Assembly (NCBI GenBank): GCA_014549065.1
Contig: JACDOX010000040.1
Location: 149,456-213,455, forward strand
Direction of reading: 5' to 3'
Source of the DNA: Cardinalis cardinalis
Taxonomy: Eukaryota; Chordata; Aves; Passeriformes; Cardinalidae
Length of the DNA stretch: 64,000 nucleotides
The translations under genes were made by a program, and so were the position numbers. Of this stretch, positions 60,748 through 64,000 are shown one piece after another (position 1 is the stretch's first letter; each line of letters begins with the position of its first letter). The notes below the pieces were generated by a model. It made no database searches. It was not told the DNA's origin and saw only the letters and a program-made list of their open reading frames with translations.

Positions 60748-63291
60748 CCTCAGAGCTTTTTTCTAAGCTTGCTTCAACACTGGTTTTCTGCCTAGCAGCC
60801 TTCAGTTCATCCATTCTCTTGTCACAAGACAGTTTTCTGGGGCAAGCAGGGAGATAGCGAAACCAGGAGACATTGCAGTATCTGGTGCCTATGCCAAAGG
60901 GAAGATCATAGACCTTGGAAATGAGCTGAGAGCTCTCCATCCCTCCCTTGTGGCTTTGCTTCCATGCCAGGAGCCCCCGCTCCTCCTGTGTTCCTGCAAG
61001 AGCAAAGTGAGGTTGTTGTGTTTAAAACAGCAGGGCTGCTTTGTGTGCCTCACACCCACTGCTCAAATCNCAGCAGACCCAGCACAAAATACAAATCCCT
61101 TCTACTTAAACCCTTCCAGCTCCAGAGCTCTACAAATATTCACTAATGAGCTTCCAGACAATAACCTTTTCCTGCAACAGCTTTCAGACAAGCAGCCTTC
61201 TCCATGCTTTCCATGGGAATCATTTATACAAAGTTTTCACCTGCCACAGGAGATCCAAGAACTNTTCAAAGGGGAGGTTCATGCAGTGCTGGGAAAGCAA
61301 GGCTGGATGGTAACTGGTAACTGCCCAGACAGACACTTCAGAGCAGATTTGGCTAGCAGTTACTAGTCAGTCACAGGTATTTACCCTAGCCAAAGGAATT
61401 CCTAAGTGCCTGTAACTGCTGTGGCAGCAAAGAACCTCTTGGGAAAGGAAGTGAGCCTACCTGTAAATTCTGCCCAGAGGAGCTGATGATTGAAGNCTGC
61501 AGGAAAATTAATGAGCCAAAAGGAGACTGGCTTTCTGAGAAGCCACAGACAGTAACAGAATCTAGTNAACAGAGCATCCTTGCTTCCTGCTCTTTTTCTG
61601 CAGCAGAAAAGAGGATTTCCTCTCCTATGCTTATGCCCTCCTTCCCCATGCTTGATGAAAATCCAAGGCTCTTTGCTGTCTGTGAGGGCCAGCACCAGCC
61701 TTTTCTACTGCTTTCCACTNCTGTGGCTTTAGTTCAGCTTCAGTTTTAGCATCTCCCATACTGGCACACGTTGGCTCCTTCCACTTATAGCTGCTTTCGT
61801 CTCTCCTTTTAACTAGCAATATGGTTTTAGGTAGGCATGTTCCCTGAAAGATGTTTGCCAAATAAACCTTTTCTTCAGCCTGAGTTCTTCCTGACAAATT
61901 ATTTTATTTTTGATAAGCTGCTGTTTTCCAGCCAGAGACCATTTCAGTGATGTCTCCTGTTCCTCACCCCTCTCTGGGAGAAGTGCAGTCACATGGTGTT
62001 TCATGGTTGCTAGCACAACTCCTATCCATAGAACAGGAGTCATGAAAACAAAAAGTACCAGGGAACAAACCCTTGGACAGGCACAAACTAGCAGCTCATT
62101 TAAGCAAATCCTACCTGGAATGGTGTTATCCAGGATAAAGCCCAGAAGTCCACCCACAAACATGCCAGTGGTGAGAAGCACCAGGATCACTTGGTCAAGC
62201 TGGATGATTCCTAGCAAAAAAAAAAAAAAAAAAAAGCTTTGGATCGTGGTGTAGGAAGAGCATTTTACCTGTTTTACCAGCAACGTTTCTGGTGCCAAGA
62301 GGCTGCAAGCTGCATGCACGCTTGGACTAGGCTTGCTTGGATGAGACTTGCAAATCCAAAGCGGAGTGGAAAATTTGGAGTGGAAGGGAGAATGATCTCA
62401 CAGCCAGTTTCAGACCTACAGTTTTATTCTACATGATTATTCACAGACCCAGAGTGGACTGGAAATGGCTCATAAATACATTAAGAGCTTATTAACAGTG
62501 CAGACCGCAGCACTGTCTGAGAAAAAGCCACCTTCTGCTCCAAACACATTCAGCATGTGCACAACATAACACATATCAGCTCCCTGCAGAGCACAAGCTT
62601 CAGTTCCCAAAGAAATGTGAGTATATTTAGCATGGGATTTCAGCACCACAAGCTCATCAAATGTGATGTTTCCCCTTGAGGGCTGATGGCAATGAACAGT
62701 GGCACTGAGCATCTGACAGGACACCTATAGAGCATGGGGTTTGTGGGCCCAGCTCTTTAATCAGCCCACCCAGCACACCATGTATGCTTTAAGAGAGGAC
62801 ACTCTGGCCTTTGTGACGAAGACATCAGTCACACAAGACACACTGAAGGGCCAGCTGCTGGAGAACTGAAAATTTCAATGAAGTGAACTTGATGGAATTT
62901 AGTAGAGGAGTATGCTCTTGCATTTTGAAAGCACAGCATTTTATTGTGTATGAGCACATAAGAAAGCCTCATTCATGAGAATCCAGTCACTGACCAAAAG
63001 CAGAGATTTCTGCACCAGAGCTATGCATCCAGGACAAAAGGCAAAAATAGCCCTCACAGAAAAAAACAGGCAACAGTCAAAGCACAGATTTCAGCATTTT
63101 ATAAGGGAAAAACTATTTTAAAAGATTTCTCTGGTCAGTCTTTCCTTCCATTTCATGCTGCAGAAAATGCTTCTGATGTCACTTCTTACCTGTTTTCAGC
63201 AGAGCACTATTTTTGCTTGCCCAGTTGGGAATTGTGAGGCCAGCAAATAGAGAAAATCCAAAGATAAAGATGTTTCTTGAGGAGTTCATAT
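60710..63291 (-). CDS. SLC23A4: SLC23-family transporter, 3' part (probably SLC23A4)
   Basis: Three - strand exons: 63291-63190, 62210-62115 and 60993-60710 (stop at 60710). Borders and phases agree, giving about 160 C-terminal residues; upstream exons lie beyond the right edge. Landmarks are DMNSSRNIFIFGFSLFAGLT, then LDQVILVLLTTGMFVGGLLG, FILDNTIPG, TQEERGLLAW, and VYDLPFGIGT near the C-terminus. They match SLC23 sodium-dependent ascorbate/nucleobase transporters, and two membrane helices are visible. SLC23A1, A2 and A4 are close relatives. SLC23A4 is chosen because mouse Slc23a4 (the nucleobase transporter SNBT1, a pseudogene in humans) sits beside Stra8. The family signature motif is not in this window, so substrate cannot be judged. 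The intron before the middle exon has an unbroken T20 tract next to its acceptor. Confidence 0.82.
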
Positions 63292-63607
63292 CTGTATACT
63301 GCACAGAGAAATTTCATACATTACATGCACAAAACTCTAGATTACTGTTGTGTTCATGAGACATGGTGGGATGCAAACACTGGAATCAGGAATGGACCCA
63401 GCCCTGGTGCTGCTGGGGCATTTGTGATCCTGCAGCCCCCAGTGCCAGCCAGCCCTGCCCATGCCAGGGAGCCCTCTGGGATTCAGCCCCTCAGGGTACA
63501 GCCCCTTATCTTTACCTGAGGAATTGCCAACATAAATGTTTGCATTTGCTGCAGTGTGGTTATAGATGACACAGTCTGTAAGAATCTGACTTCAAACTGA
63601 GGGTTTT

Positions 63608-64000
63608 GTGTGCAGTTTTGGGCACAACAATATAAGATATAAAACTATTATAAGTGTCCAAAGGAGGGCCACAAGGATAGTGAAGGGTCTGGAGGGGAAG
63701 CTGTACGAGGAGCAGCTGAGGTCACTTGGCCTGTTCAGCCTGGAGAAGAGGAGACTGAGGGGAGGCCTCACTGCAGTCTGCAACTTCCTCATGAGGGGAA
63801 GCAGAGGGGCAAGTACTGATCTCTTAAATCTCATGACCTGTGACAGCAAATGGCATGAAGCTGAGTCAGGGGAGGTTTAGGTTGGATATCAGGAAGAAGC
63901 TTTTTGCCCAGAGGGTTATTGTGCACTGGAACAGGCTCCCCAGGGAAGTGGCCACAGCACCAGCCTGACAGAGCTCAAGAAGTGTTTGAACAATGCCCTC
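63608..64000 (+). mobile_element. CR1 retrotransposon, running off the window
   Basis: From TGTGCAGTTTTGGGCACAAC onward it follows the CR1 3' region: AAGGGTCTGGAGGGGAAGCT, CTGTTCAGCCTGGAGAAGAG, GGAGGTTTAGGTTGGATATC and AACAGGCTCCCCAGGGAAGT. It is inserted in an SLC23A4 intron, opposite to the gene's direction. Its end lies outside the window. Confidence 0.92.

Noticed and set aside
1..64000. CRISPR arrays, bacterial operons, phage or plasmid systems
   Set aside because: All recognisable genes are spliced vertebrate genes and the repeats are avian CR1/LTR types; nothing prokaryotic is present.

Overview
This is a vertebrate nuclear window, almost certainly from a songbird (Passeriformes). The evidence is several CR1 retrotransposon 3' ends, one intact solo LTR of a type I recognise from finch-like genomes, GC-rich promoters with small introns, and gene order matching the tetrapod block AGBL3 - TMEM140 - CYREN - WDR91 - STRA8 - SLC23A4. 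Isolated N bases are scattered throughout and occasionally fall inside codons.

Layout. Positions 1-6090 hold no gene I can name. Positions 6091-6879 hold a decayed copy of AGBL3 (cytosolic carboxypeptidase 3), broken by stops and frameshifts. A CR1 tail (9245-9495) and a 621-bp solo LTR (14689-15309) lie in the next 13 kb. TMEM140 is on the + strand (coding exon 19682-20296), with a possible interferon-responsive first exon near 15.9-16.06 kb. CYREN is on the - strand in three compact exons (22024-22827), with a CpG island and a GC-rich minisatellite upstream. WDR91 fills 25389-43270 on the - strand: 15 coding exons, 751 codons, every splice phase closing. STRA8 starts less than 1 kb away on the opposite strand (coding exons 44267-58262; first coding exon not found). 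The 3' part of an SLC23A-family transporter, probably SLC23A4, comes in on the - strand (60710-63291), ending tail-to-tail with STRA8 and running off the right edge.

The genes are not an operon-like unit. WDR91 works in endosome maturation, CYREN in DNA-end-joining choice, TMEM140 is a small interferon-inducible membrane protein, STRA8 is the meiotic-entry factor, and SLC23A4 is a nucleobase/ascorbate-type transporter. The shared feature is the WDR91/STRA8 head-to-head promoter island.

Most notable observations: the AGBL3 pseudogene in its ancestral position; a U12-type AT-AC intron in WDR91; a STRA8 bHLH whose basic region has lost most of its arginines; a CR1 element that begins within about four bases of a WDR91 splice donor; and three intronic or intergenic hairpins. 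Exon boundaries were derived by eye from splice signals, reading-frame phase and remembered mammalian protein sequence; no alignment was run.
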